Part shown: piece after piece, positions 11,189 through 19,725 of the stretch
Numbering within the stretch: the first letter of the stretch is position 1
Layout of the letters: the number at the start of each line of letters is the position of its first letter
Source: Pseudoalteromonas shioyasakiensis
GTDB taxonomy: Bacteria; Pseudomonadota; Gammaproteobacteria; Enterobacterales; Alteromonadaceae
Reading direction: 5' to 3'
Assembly: GCA_013391845.1 (NCBI GenBank)
Contig: CP058414.1
Coordinates: 248,001 to 312,000, forward strand
Length of the DNA stretch: 64,000 nt
Position numbers and translations under genes: made by a program
The notes under the pieces: model-generated
What the model saw: only the letters and a program-made list of their open reading frames with translations
What the model was told of the DNA's origin: nothing
Databases searched by the model: none

Positions 11189-11202
11189 CGAGATTTATTC
11201 AG

Positions 11203-12336
11203 ATGAAAAAACCACCGATTATTTGGACCAATGTGCTATTTTTTAGCCTTACATTTTTGGCCGCGATCACCCTTGTTCCTTGGTATGGCTTTAGCTACGG
11301 ATACACCAGTACACAGTGGATAGCCTTCGTTGGCTGTATGTTCTACGCCGGACTTTCTATTACTGCCGGTTATCACCGTTTATGGGCACACAAAGCCTAT
11401 GATGTGCACCCTGTTATTGAAGTATTTTTTGCTTTAGGCGGTGCTTTTGCTCTGCAAAATAGTGCGTTGCACTGGAGTAGCGATCACCGTATTCATCATG
11501 GTCAAGTCGATGATCCAATTAAAGACCCATATGCTGCCACAAATGGTTTTTGGTATAGCCACATAGGTTGGATGTTACGTGATTATCAAGGCGAGCAATA
11601 CGGGAACTATAGTAACTGTCGCGACTTACAAAAAAATAAAGTTGTTATGTGGCAACACCGCCATTATATGAAGTTAGTCGTCGCGACTAATTTTGGTATT
11701 CCTTTATTGCTAGGTTTAATGCTTGGTGATGTATGGGGGATGTTATTACTGGTTGGTTTACTGCGCTTAGTATTAAGCCAGCATTTTACGTTTTTTATCA
11801 ACTCACTTGCACACATCTGGGGCTCACGTCCTTATACAGAAAAGAACACGGCGCGTGATAATGGTTTTTTAGCACTATTCACTTACGGTGAAGGCTATCA
11901 TAACTTCCACCACATTTTTGCAAGCGACTACCGTAACGGCATTAAGTGGTATCACTATGATCCAACGAAGTGGATGATCCGCTCTTTAGCTGCAATTGGC
12001 CTTGCTTCAAAATTAAAGCGCACACCTATTGAGCGAATTGAAAAAGCCAAAGCAGAAACCTTGATGAATAAGACCCAAGGTCGCCTCGCAAAATTGCCTT
12101 TAGCGCAAGATAAGCTTACATTATTACAATCTGAGTACGATTTACTGCTGAAAAGACTGCAACACTTCTGTGCCCTGCAAAAACGCGTGTTAGAAATCAA
12201 ACGAAATAAAATGATGAAGCAGTGCGAAAAATCAGCATTAATGACACAATATCATGAGCTTGAAGCCGCTTGGGAAAACCAAAAGCAGGCTTGGCTTGCA
12301 CTAAATGCGAGGTTGTTAAAAGCCTCTTTTAGTTAA
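11203..12336 (+). CDS. Membrane acyl-CoA/acyl-lipid delta-9-type fatty acid desaturase
   Basis: The 377-residue membrane protein carries the three histidine boxes of diiron desaturases: HRLWAH (near residue 56), HRIHH (near 95) and HNFHH (near 232), plus a further H in [12 protein letters not shown]. Four hydrophobic segments flank them. Such enzymes insert a double bond into saturated acyl chains using O2 and keep membranes fluid. After about residue 270 a charged helical extension of roughly 100 residues follows the catalytic domain and probably forms a coiled coil; it is an unusual addition. The FabR operator at its promoter indicates regulation by unsaturated acyl levels. sthA follows after 13 bases and is probably co-transcribed. 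Confidence 0.88.
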   Translation: MKKPPIIWTNVLFFSLTFLAAITLVPWYGFSYGYTSTQWIAFVGCMFYAGLSITAGYHRLWAHKAYDVHPVIEVFFALGGAFALQNSALHWSSDHRIHHGQVDDPIKDPYAATNGFWYSHIGWMLRDYQGEQYGNYSNCRDLQKNKVVMWQHRHYMKLVVATNFGIPLLLGLMLGDVWGMLLLVGLLRLVLSQHFTFFINSLAHIWGSRPYTEKNTARDNGFLALFTYGEGYHNFHHIFASDYRNGIKWYHYDPTKWMIRSLAAIGLASKLKRTPIERIEKAKAETLMNKTQGRLAKLPLAQDKLTLLQSEYDLLLKRLQHFCALQKRVLEIKRNKMMKQCEKSALMTQYHELEAAWENQKQAWLALNARLLKASFS

Positions 12337-12349
12337 CATAGGAGCGGCT

Positions 12350-13780
12350 GTGGCCAAACAACAAGTAAAGCAAAAAGATACTCCATCTTATCAATATGAT
12401 GCGATCATCATAGGTACAGGTCCTGGCGGTGAAGGTACCGCCATGAACCTATCTAAAAGCAACAAAAAAGTCGCTGTTATTGAGCGTCAAGAAGCAGTAG
12501 GTGGCGGTTGTGTTCACTGGGGTACTATCCCGTCAAAAGCATTACGTCATTCTGTGAGCCGTTATATTGAATATAAAGCAAACCCGCTTTTTAATATTAG
12601 TGAGCGCCCTAACCGCTTAACTTTCCCAGATATTTTGCGCCACGCAAGTAACGTCATTTCAAAGCAATCTAATTTACGTAGCAGCTTTTATGAGCGAAAC
12701 CGCATTCATATGTATCAAGGTGATGCTGAGTTTATTGATAAACACACTATCAAAGTGACGCACCTAGACGGTTCGTTTGAAACTCTTACTGCACAAACGA
12801 TTGTTATTGCTACTGGCTCGCGCCCTTACCGTCCACCGGGTGTAGACTTTAAACACCCACGTATATACGACAGCGATACGATTTTAGGCCTTGAAGATGA
12901 CCCTCATCGTGTGCTGATTTATGGTGCCGGTGTGATTGGTTGTGAATACGCCTCTATTTTTAAAGGCTTAGGTGCCAAGGTTGACCTGGTGAATACCCGC
13001 GACCGCCTACTGGCCTTTATGGATGCAGAAATTTCAGATGCTCTAAGCTATCACTTTTGGAATAGCGGTATTGTTATTCGTCATAATGAAGAGTTTGATC
13101 GCGTAGAAACTCGCGATGATTGTGTGGTAATGCACTTAAAATCAGGTAAGCGCGTAAAAGCTGACTGTATTTTATTTGCCAATGGTCGTACTGGTAACAC
13201 AGACACACTCAATCTTGAAGCTGTTGGCCTAAAAGCGGATGGTCGTGGCCAGCTTAGAGTGAATGAAACATACCAAACAGAAGTCGACAACATTTATGCT
13301 GTCGGTGATGTAATTGGTTACCCAAGTCTTGCCAGTGCGGCATTTGACCAAGGCCGTATTGCAGCCGATGCGATTGCATGTGGTAACTGTGATGAGAAGC
13401 TGATCATTGATATTCCAGCAGGTATTTATACAATTCCTGAAATGAGCTCAGTCGGTAAAACAGAGCAAGAGTTAACAGCAGCAAAAGTCCCTTACGAGGT
13501 AGGTCGTGCTCAATTCAAGCATTTAGCGCGTGCGCAAATTGCGGGCACTGAGGTAGGTAGCTTAAAGATTTTATTCCATGTTGATACCAAAGAAGTACTT
13601 GGCGTGCACTGCTTCGGTGAGCGTGCCTCTGAAATCGTTCACATCGGCCAAGCAATTATGGAACAAAAGAACGGCGGTAATAACATTGATTACTTTGTAA
13701 ATACCACGTTCAACTACCCGACCATGGCAGAAGCCTATCGTGTAGCTGCACTAAATGGTTTAAATCGTTTATTTAAGTAA
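12350..13780 (+). CDS. sthA: Soluble pyridine nucleotide transhydrogenase
   Basis: SthA is a cytoplasmic FAD enzyme that moves hydride between NADPH and NAD+. The 476-residue protein has the FAD loop [11 protein letters not shown] near residue 22 and the segment [17 protein letters not shown]. In the latter the second redox cysteine of dihydrolipoamide dehydrogenase is replaced by threonine, as in known SthA. The NAD(P) loop is [13 protein letters not shown]. The start is GTG with AGGAG five bases upstream. Its place after a FabR-controlled desaturase suggests a tie to reductant balance in lipid synthesis. Confidence 0.93.
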   Translation: MAKQQVKQKDTPSYQYDAIIIGTGPGGEGTAMNLSKSNKKVAVIERQEAVGGGCVHWGTIPSKALRHSVSRYIEYKANPLFNISERPNRLTFPDILRHASNVISKQSNLRSSFYERNRIHMYQGDAEFIDKHTIKVTHLDGSFETLTAQTIVIATGSRPYRPPGVDFKHPRIYDSDTILGLEDDPHRVLIYGAGVIGCEYASIFKGLGAKVDLVNTRDRLLAFMDAEISDALSYHFWNSGIVIRHNEEFDRVETRDDCVVMHLKSGKRVKADCILFANGRTGNTDTLNLEAVGLKADGRGQLRVNETYQTEVDNIYAVGDVIGYPSLASAAFDQGRIAADAIACGNCDEKLIIDIPAGIYTIPEMSSVGKTEQELTAAKVPYEVGRAQFKHLARAQIAGTEVGSLKILFHVDTKEVLGVHCFGERASEIVHIGQAIMEQKNGGNNIDYFVNTTFNYPTMAEAYRVAALNGLNRLFK

Positions 13781-13781
13781 C

Positions 13782-13809
13782 AAAAAGCCCGCTTAATGCG
13801 GGCTTTTTT
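13782..13809. terminator. Bidirectional terminator between sthA and hemE
   Basis: AAAAAGCCCGC-TTAAT-GCGGGCTTTTT forms a GC-rich stem with A and T tracts on both sides, serving the convergent sthA and hemE genes. Confidence 0.88.
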
Positions 13810-13824
13810 ATGACTAGCTTTTGC

Positions 13825-14889
13825 TTATTTGTGGTATTTACCACTGAATTCATGAACGGCGTTGATAAATACACCTGCGTTTTCTGGGTCTACATCTGGT
13901 GTAATGCCATGACCTAGGTTAAATACATGGCCAGAGCCTGTACCAAAGTCTTCTAGGATAGTCGCAACTTCTTGGCGAATTCGCTCAGGCGTGCCATGCA
14001 GCATGGCTGGGTCCATGTTACCTTGTAGCGCTACTTTATCGCCAACACGACGTTTTGCATCACCGATGTTAATTGTCCAGTCTAGGCCTACTGCATCACA
14101 GCCAGTTGCTGCAATTGCTTCAATCCACTGACCGCCATTTTTAGTAAATAACGTCACTGGCACTTTACGGCCATCGTATTCACGAATTAAGCCATCAACA
14201 ATCTTGTGCATGTATTGTAATGAAAACTCATTGTAGTCACGTGGGCTTAATACACCGCCCCATGAGTCAAATACCATTAACGATTGCGCACCCGCTTTAA
14301 CTTGCGCGTTTAAGTAGTCAATCACTGAGTCAGCTAATTTATCAAGTAATAGGTGCAGGGTTTGCGGCTCTGCAAAGGCCATTTTCTTGATTTTACCGAA
14401 TGTTTTGCTGCTACCACCTTCAACCATGTAAGTAGCAAGTGTCCAAGGTGAACCAGAGAAACCAATTAGCGGTACTTCACCTTTTAATTCGCGGCGAATC
14501 GTACTTACCGCATTCATCACATAACCAAGCTCATCAGTTGGATCGATATTTGGGATTTTTTTAACATCTGCTAATGAAGAAATCGGACGTTCAAATTTCG
14601 GACCTTCACCTGTTTCGAAGTAAAGACCTAAGCCCATAGCATCAGGAATAGTTAAAATATCACTGAATAGAATTGCAGCATCAAGCGGATAACGACGTAA
14701 TGGCTGTAACGTTACTTCACAAGCAAGTTCAGCGTTTTTACATAAACTCATAAAGTCGCCTGCTTGGGCACGTGTAGCACGGTATTCAGGTAAATAGCGG
14801 CCAGCTTGGCGCATCATCCATACCGGTGTGACATCAACAGGTTGCTTTTGTAGTGCACGTAAATAACGATCGTTTTTTAATTCGCTCAT
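13825..14889 (-). CDS. hemE: Uroporphyrinogen decarboxylase
   Basis: HemE removes four carboxyl groups from uroporphyrinogen III in heme synthesis. The 354-residue length is that of E. coli HemE. The N-terminal signature [16 protein letters not shown] begins near residue 22 and includes the catalytic arginines. Further motifs are [15 protein letters not shown] (catalytic Asp), [17 protein letters not shown] and [16 protein letters not shown] near the C-terminus. Its closeness to rsd matches the E. coli order rsd-nudC-hemE with nudC missing. Confidence 0.95.
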   Translation of the reverse strand: MSELKNDRYLRALQKQPVDVTPVWMMRQAGRYLPEYRATRAQAGDFMSLCKNAELACEVTLQPLRRYPLDAAILFSDILTIPDAMGLGLYFETGEGPKFERPISSLADVKKIPNIDPTDELGYVMNAVSTIRRELKGEVPLIGFSGSPWTLATYMVEGGSSKTFGKIKKMAFAEPQTLHLLLDKLADSVIDYLNAQVKAGAQSLMVFDSWGGVLSPRDYNEFSLQYMHKIVDGLIREYDGRKVPVTLFTKNGGQWIEAIAATGCDAVGLDWTINIGDAKRRVGDKVALQGNMDPAMLHGTPERIRQEVATILEDFGTGSGHVFNLGHGITPDVDPENAGVFINAVHEFSGKYHK

Positions 14890-15064
14890 GCGTATAGAAT
14901 CCTAGAACTGAATGAAATTGAGCAGATTGTATCACCATATTGCGCGTCTCACTATGGATAGATAATCAAGGCTAGATATAGATCATGTTTTTTAAGCCAG
15001 TCTAAGCCTACCGTGCGTTTTTTGCACAAAAACAAAATAAATTTAAAACTTTTCATTAATAAAT
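14890..15064. other. Intergenic region upstream of hemE
   Basis: This AT-rich stretch should hold the hemE promoter and the upstream part of the candidate small RNA promoter. I see no protein frame with a ribosome binding site. Confidence 0.4.
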
Positions 15065-15093
15065 TTGCAACATCCAAAAAAGCTTGGTATAAC
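15065..15093 (+). promoter_or_regulatory. Sigma-70 promoter for candidate small RNA
   Basis: TTGCAA (15065-15070) and TATAAC (15088-15093) are spaced by exactly 17 bases. No protein-coding gene starts within the next 400 bases. Confidence 0.55.
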
Positions 15094-15099
15094 TTACCC

Positions 15100-15228
15100 C
15101 GCGTTAACAAAAACAATAATAAAAATCTTATAACAATAAGAACAACAATCTTCCCATAATAATAAGAACGCTTGTTTAACAAGTCTTAGAAAAAGAATTA
15201 AACCACCACTTTTGGTGGTTTTTTCTTT
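15100..15228 (+). ncRNA. Candidate small noncoding RNA
   Basis: From the predicted start near 15100 the transcript would be about 130 bases and end at a strong terminator (ACCACC-ACTTTT-GGTGGT with a T run, 15203-15228). There is no ATG frame in it. The first 70 bases are rich in AAC/AAU/AAG triplets, which resembles the ARN repeats bound by the distal face of Hfq. A second hairpin, CTTGT-TTA-ACAAG, lies at 15171-15183. It does not resemble Spot 42, RyhB or another small RNA I know by sequence. An alternative is a prematurely terminated leader of rsd. Confidence 0.45.
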
Positions 15229-15501
15229 TCTAAATCAGTAATTTACACACCCATTCCTTAGATAAAAATTGCAAAATTAATACTAGTAGTTTTGAATCAA
15301 TTCCCATACACTGCAATTAGAGAAAAAAAAGTCCACTCTAAAAAACAAGGGTGCTTCTTAGCCTATTCAATGCTAAAAAATATGCCTTTAGGATGACTTT
15401 TACAATCTGTTGCAATTAGACACTAAGAATTTAGTTGATCTTTGTGTCATATTTCCTTTTTATATATACAAAGGAAAACCTACTCAGCGAGGAGATGAAA
15501 T
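15229..15501 (+). other. rsd upstream region
   Basis: This AT-rich stretch holds the probable rsd promoter and a short inverted repeat CCTTT-N10-AAAGG around 15455-15475. GAGGAG stands ten bases before the rsd ATG. I see no other gene. Confidence 0.4.
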
Positions 15502-15972
15502 ATGCTGACGCGTTTGGAAAAAGCTCAACAAAAGTGGGGCGGTAGTCACTCTGTAATCGACAAATGGCTTACAGAACGTCAAGAGCTGCTTGTGTTGTTC
15601 TGCCGTATTGCAGGCTTTTCACCGTATGAAAAGAAAGATCACGCCCTTCCTGATCAACTGCAAATTCAAAACTTTTGCCAAATTCTGATGGATTACCTTT
15701 CTGCTGGCCATTTCGAAATTTACGACGACATTGCCAAAGCGTGTGAAGAAAAAGGCCCTGATAGCCAAAAGTTGGCTAATACCTTATATCCTCGCATTTC
15801 TGAAACCACAGATGTAGCACTCGATTTTAACGACAAATACGCAGAAGTAGAGCAAGACGACCTGCTTGATGAGTTTGATAAAGACTTATCAACGTTAGGT
15901 GAAGCCCTTGAATTACGCTTTGAATTAGAAGATGAGTTAATCGACAACTTATATTCAAATCACACCAGCTAA
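15502..15972 (+). CDS. rsd: Regulator of sigma D (Rsd/AlgQ family)
   Basis: The 156-residue helical protein matches the Rsd/AlgQ family: an N-terminal MLTRLEKAQQKWGGSHSVID, the segment ERQELLVLFCRIAGF, and an acidic C-terminal helix bundle. Rsd binds domain 4 of sigma-70 and frees core polymerase for other sigma factors in stationary phase; AlgQ does a similar job in pseudomonads. GAGGAG precedes the start. A small perfect stem follows the gene. Confidence 0.92.
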   Translation: MLTRLEKAQQKWGGSHSVIDKWLTERQELLVLFCRIAGFSPYEKKDHALPDQLQIQNFCQILMDYLSAGHFEIYDDIAKACEEKGPDSQKLANTLYPRISETTDVALDFNDKYAEVEQDDLLDEFDKDLSTLGEALELRFELEDELIDNLYSNHTS

Positions 15973-15984
15973 CATCAGTTACAC

Positions 15985-16015
15985 AGCAGAGAAATACTCT
16001 CTGCTGAAAGTTTCT
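15985..16015 (+). terminator. Probable rsd terminator
   Basis: AGCAGAGA-AATAC-TCTCTGCT is a perfect eight-base stem, followed after a few bases by TTTCTTTTT. The gap before the T run makes it slightly irregular. Confidence 0.6.
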
Positions 16016-16115
16016 TTTTGCCATCTCCAAAAGAATCATCTATTCCATTTCGTAACAAATATTTGAAATATTTTTTTCAATGCGATACTCATACTATAAA
16101 AACATGAGGCTCGCT

Positions 16116-17162
16116 ATGAATAAACGGTCATTTTTAAAGTCACTCTCAATCCTTGCAGCAGGCGCAAGTCTAACATCAACTCCCTTAATGGCTGCACAAA
16201 ATAGCTGTACCCAAACATTAATAAAGCCAAAAATACTGGCAAAGGGAGGCACTATAGGTGTGTGCAGTCCATCAGCAGCCACCGCGCAGCAGGCTGATAT
16301 CGTACTAGCAAAGGGCGTTATAGAAGCATTAGGCTACAAGGCTAAGCTTGCACCAAACATTCTGGCAAGACGAGGGCACTTAGCTGGCACAGATGCAATG
16401 CGAGCTGGCGATTTGAATAGCTTATTCAGTGATAAAGAAGTTGATGCCATTTTGTGCTTACGTGGAGGTTCAGGGGCCGCCCGTATTTTACCTTTGCTTG
16501 ACTACGCGATGATCCGTAACAATCCAAAACCACTGATGGGATATTCGGATATTACTGCTCTGCACAACGCGTTACTCTCTCAAGCTGGGTTAATCAGCTT
16601 TCATGGTCCAAATGCATCAAGTGACTGGAACCCGTTTCATGTCGCGCAATTTAAGAGCATGTTCGAAGCGCGTAAGCTGATGTATTTCCAAAACTTACCA
16701 AAAGCCGAAGATGAGTTAGTTAACACACAATATTTGACCCAAACGATTACTCCAGGTAAAGCTACTGGACAATTAATAGGTGGCAACTTAACGGTGCTGA
16801 CTGCCCTTGCAGGTTCGGACTATTTACCTGACTTTAATGGCGCAATTTTATTTTTAGAAGATATCGATGAAGCGCCGTATCGAATTGACAGAATGATGAG
16901 TACACTAAAACTCATGGGCGCACTTGATAAGATTGCAGGCTTTGTATTTGGTGATTGTAATGACTGTAGGCCTGGCCGAGGTTATGGCTCATTAACCCTT
17001 GACGATATTTTTGCAGATTATATAAAACCGCTGGGAATTCCTGCTTATCGTGGAGCCATGATTGGCCATATTAAACGCCAATTTATTTTACCTGTTGGCA
17101 CTTTGGTTGAGCTTGATGCAAATAATGGCACATTAAAAATGAAAGAAGCGGCATTTAGTTAA
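16116..17162 (+). CDS. Exported LD-carboxypeptidase-like protein (peptidase family S66)
   Basis: I prefer the ATG at 16116, preceded by TGAGG, over an upstream in-frame ATG. The N-terminus MNKRSFLKSLSILAAGASL is a signal with a KR-SFLK motif, so export may use Tat or Sec. The catalytic serine is in LMGYSDITALHN (near residue 136) and the C-terminal GHIKRQFILPVG carries the histidine of the Ser-Glu-His triad. S66 enzymes trim tetrapeptides from recycled murein (LdcA) or cleave microcin C (MccF). LdcA is cytoplasmic, so an exported copy is a variant whose substrate is unclear. Confidence 0.8.
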   Translation: MNKRSFLKSLSILAAGASLTSTPLMAAQNSCTQTLIKPKILAKGGTIGVCSPSAATAQQADIVLAKGVIEALGYKAKLAPNILARRGHLAGTDAMRAGDLNSLFSDKEVDAILCLRGGSGAARILPLLDYAMIRNNPKPLMGYSDITALHNALLSQAGLISFHGPNASSDWNPFHVAQFKSMFEARKLMYFQNLPKAEDELVNTQYLTQTITPGKATGQLIGGNLTVLTALAGSDYLPDFNGAILFLEDIDEAPYRIDRMMSTLKLMGALDKIAGFVFGDCNDCRPGRGYGSLTLDDIFADYIKPLGIPAYRGAMIGHIKRQFILPVGTLVELDANNGTLKMKEAAFS

Positions 17163-17176
17163 TAAACTTCACGCGT

Positions 17177-17201
17177 AAAAAAAGGGCCTATAGGCCCTTT
17201 T
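17177..17201. terminator. Bidirectional terminator
   Basis: AAAAGGGCCTATAGGCCCTTTT is a near-perfect palindrome with A and T tracts between the convergent S66 and fkpA-like genes. Confidence 0.85.
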
Positions 17202-17216
17202 CTAGTGAGTTAAATA

Positions 17217-17972
17217 TTACTCAGCTGGAACAGCTTTATCATCGCTTTGGATTTCAAGTAATTCTACTTCGAAAACAAGCGTTGAGTTTGCTGGGATCTT
17301 ACCAAGATCACGCTCACCGTATGCAAGATCAGATGGAATCGTGAACTTGTACTTAGAGCCAACTGGCATTAATTGTAAACCTTCAGTCCAACCAGGGATC
17401 ACACGGTTAAGTGGGAACGTTGTTGGTTCGTTACGTGAGTAAGAGCTATCAAATTCAGTACCGTCAATTAAAGTACCTTTGTAATGTACTTTAACAACGT
17501 CAGTTGCTACTGGCTTTTCGCCTTCACCTTCAGTGATTACTTCGTACTGTAAGCCAGACTCAGTTACAGTAACGCCTTCTTTCTTCGCGTTTTCAGCTAG
17601 GAATTTCTCGCCTTCAGCTTTGCTCTTTTCAGCTTCTACTTTCGCTTTTTCTTCTTGCTTGGTACGAATGCTTTGATCAAGCGCCGTTAATACTTCACGA
17701 ATTTTTTCGTCATCAAGTTTAGCGTTACCTGCTAGTGCGTCTTCAAAACCACGCTTAAGAAGTGCTTCGTCTAATTCAACACCCAGTGCTTTTTTATCTG
17801 CAAGATCTTGGTTTAGGAAGTTACCAACCGACGCACCAATACCGTATGCTTGTTGTTGAGCTTCAGTCTCTAGTTTAACTTCAACTTGCTGTTCTTTTTT
17901 TGCTTCCTGATTACAAGCTGTTAGCGCTAAAACTGACGCTGCAATCAATGACAATTTAATCGTCTTTCTCAT
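17217..17972 (-). CDS. fkpA: FKBP-type peptidyl-prolyl isomerase, FkpA/Mip-like lipoprotein
   Basis: The start at 17972 (MRKTIKLSLIAASVLALTAC) has GGAG seven bases upstream. The signal ends in the lipobox LTAC, so this is predicted to be a lipoprotein like Mip, whereas E. coli FkpA is soluble in the periplasm. An N-terminal dimerisation helix region (residues 30 to 130) is followed by the FKBP domain with VKVHYKGTLIDGTEFDSSY and IPGWTEGLQLMPVGSKYKF. The role is prolyl isomerisation and chaperoning of envelope proteins. It stands near slyX as in E. coli. Confidence 0.9.
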   Translation of the reverse strand: MRKTIKLSLIAASVLALTACNQEAKKEQQVEVKLETEAQQQAYGIGASVGNFLNQDLADKKALGVELDEALLKRGFEDALAGNAKLDDEKIREVLTALDQSIRTKQEEKAKVEAEKSKAEGEKFLAENAKKEGVTVTESGLQYEVITEGEGEKPVATDVVKVHYKGTLIDGTEFDSSYSRNEPTTFPLNRVIPGWTEGLQLMPVGSKYKFTIPSDLAYGERDLGKIPANSTLVFEVELLEIQSDDKAVPAE

Positions 17973-18055
17973 TTTATATCTCCGACACACTTTGCAGTTG
18001 TCAATTATTGTATTATTACTAGTTAAAGATTAACGACCTACATGGTAGGCTGCTT

Positions 18056-18099
18056 GTCTAATAACTAACGTCATGCAATTGCATGATCAGCGATTAGAC
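18056..18099. repeat. Nested palindrome in front of the WD40 lipoprotein gene
   Basis: A perfect 16-base palindrome TCATGCAATTGCATGA (18071-18086) is flanked by the inverted arms GTCTAAT and ATTAGAC. It lies between two divergent genes, about 75 to 115 bases before the start at 18173, and may be an operator or a leader hairpin. Confidence 0.4.
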
Positions 18100-18172
18100 T
18101 AACAACCTAGGCCTTCAACGAGACCTAGTCTAACCTCTCAATCACTAAGAGTTAAGGGGAAATACTCGTAAT

Positions 18173-19171
18173 ATGTCGATATTTCGTACTTTTTTGTATC
18201 TGCTCAGCCTTTGCTTAGTTGCAGGCTGCTCTGAGCAACATGAGCAATCTACTGCACGCTATGAGCATGCGGCTAGAGGAGCATTTGCTTCCGCGCTTTC
18301 GCACGATGGCAAATACAGCCTAATCTCATCAATACACCATGGGGTTGCACTGTGGGATAATCAACAGCAAGTGTTAAAATACCAATGGTTCCAACAACAA
18401 GCTCAAGATAGCCTCGTTCACACCGTAGCTCTTTCTTACGACAATAGCCATGCTGTTACCGCCGAGAAGTCCACATTCGCAGTGTGGGACATTGCTACGG
18501 GAAACAACACAGGTTATTACAAAATTCACGCCTCAACCATTAGAGATATCGCGATAAGTAACCAAGGGCGCAGCGTATTATACGGCCGCGCCGACGGTGT
18601 AGTCGTTTACCTCGACTTAGAGAGTGGAAGGCGCATAGAGTTCCTTGGTCATCAAGAAAAAGTTAATGTTGTTGACCTATCACCTAACGGCCACTACGCC
18701 ATCAGTGGTTCAAATGACTACGTTGCTTACTTTTGGGATACTCGTACAGGGCAGGTGATCCATCGCTTTAATCATCCAAGTCGCGTTACTCAAGTCGCCC
18801 TTGATCCACAAGGTCGTTACGCATTTACCTCAGACAGTATGAAGCAAGCAAATGTATGGCGGCTGACTACAGGTGATCTTGTTAGCAAACTGGCGTATAT
18901 TGCGCGTCAGAAAATTTTTACCGCCGTCCGTTTTAACGATGAAGGCACTTTAATTGCCACCGGTTCACCCAATCGATTAGTCGATTTATGGCAGCTTGAA
19001 TCTGGTAAAAAATTACAAACGTGGCAAGTTATTCCTCGTGAAGGAAGCCGCCCGAAATCAGCCGTGGTGTTAGATGTTGCGTTTACTGATAACAACCAAG
19101 CGTTATTAACCGAAAGCTCCAGCGGATTCGCTGAAAGTTTTAATCTAAGAGAATCAAATGAATACAATTGA
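18173..19171 (+). CDS. WD40-repeat lipoprotein
   Basis: The 332-residue protein starts with a signal ending in the lipobox VAGC (residue 19). The rest is made of about six to seven WD40-like blades with WDI/WDT/WRL endings, for example VALWDN, FAVWDIATG, AYFWDTRTG, ANVWRLTTG and VDLWQLESG. It is therefore a beta-propeller anchored in the outer or inner membrane that probably acts as a binding scaffold; its partner is unknown. The stop overlaps the slyX start by 14 bases, indicating an operon with slyX. Confidence 0.8.
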   Translation: MSIFRTFLYLLSLCLVAGCSEQHEQSTARYEHAARGAFASALSHDGKYSLISSIHHGVALWDNQQQVLKYQWFQQQAQDSLVHTVALSYDNSHAVTAEKSTFAVWDIATGNNTGYYKIHASTIRDIAISNQGRSVLYGRADGVVVYLDLESGRRIEFLGHQEKVNVVDLSPNGHYAISGSNDYVAYFWDTRTGQVIHRFNHPSRVTQVALDPQGRYAFTSDSMKQANVWRLTTGDLVSKLAYIARQKIFTAVRFNDEGTLIATGSPNRLVDLWQLESGKKLQTWQVIPREGSRPKSAVVLDVAFTDNNQALLTESSSGFAESFNLRESNEYN

Positions 19172-19370
19172 AAATCGTCTAATGGAACTTGAAGCGAAAG
19201 TCGCTTTTCAAGATGAAACAATTGAAATATTGAATGATGAGCTTAAAGCGCACCAACAGCAGTTGGCAAAAATGAAACGCCAGACTGAGTTACTTGCAGA
19301 GAAGATCAAAGAATCACAACAGCCTTCTTTGATGTCGCAAATGCAAGAGCCGCCACCGCCGCACTATTAA
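19158..19370 (+). CDS. slyX: SlyX family protein
   Basis: The 70-residue protein is almost wholly coiled coil (heptads from residue 5 to 52) and ends in the proline-rich PPPPHY typical of SlyX. Its molecular function is not known. It overlaps the WD40 gene and sits close to fkpA and yheV, the same neighbourhood as in E. coli. Confidence 0.9.
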   Translation: MNTIENRLMELEAKVAFQDETIEILNDELKAHQQQLAKMKRQTELLAEKIKESQQPSLMSQMQEPPPPHY

Positions 19371-19392
19371 TTAGGTAGGATAGAGCCGGGAA

Positions 19393-19596
19393 TTAATCGC
19401 CCGGCTTAAATACACCAATCACTTGCTCAAATTGGCGTGTTGAGGCTTGCACAGCCTGTTCTGGTTGCGTCATTTTGTGGCCACACTGTACGCACTCCAC
19501 TTTTTCCACATCATGTTCTTTATAAAGCATCATGGTGTCCATAGCCTTACACTCAGGGCATGATGCGCCAGCAATAAAGCGTTTCTTTTGTCTCAT
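19393..19596 (-). CDS. yheV: YheV-like zinc-ribbon protein (DUF2387 family)
   Basis: This 67-residue protein has two CxxC pairs, CPEC (near residue 13) and CVQC (near 36), typical of a small zinc ribbon. The MRQKKRFIAGASCPECKAMD start is characteristic of YheV. The function is unknown. In E. coli yheV lies between slyD and kefB, near yheS, and the position is similar here. Confidence 0.85.
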   Translation of the reverse strand: MRQKKRFIAGASCPECKAMDTMMLYKEHDVEKVECVQCGHKMTQPEQAVQASTRQFEQVIGVFKPGD

Positions 19597-19725
19597 AGAT
19601 GATCTCCCGTGGCATGTAGGTGGCTATTTTAGCCTAATAACTCTCTGTTTGATACGATTGCGAAGCCTAATGTGATCCGTGTTATGATAGCGGCAATTTA
19701 ATTAGTGCTGTGCAAGTAAACTTTC

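Noticed and set aside
14952-15182. A 76-codon frame on the minus strand upstream of hemE
   Set aside because: Its sequence is biased by the AT-rich region, it has no ribosome binding site, and it overlaps a better-supported small RNA on the other strand.
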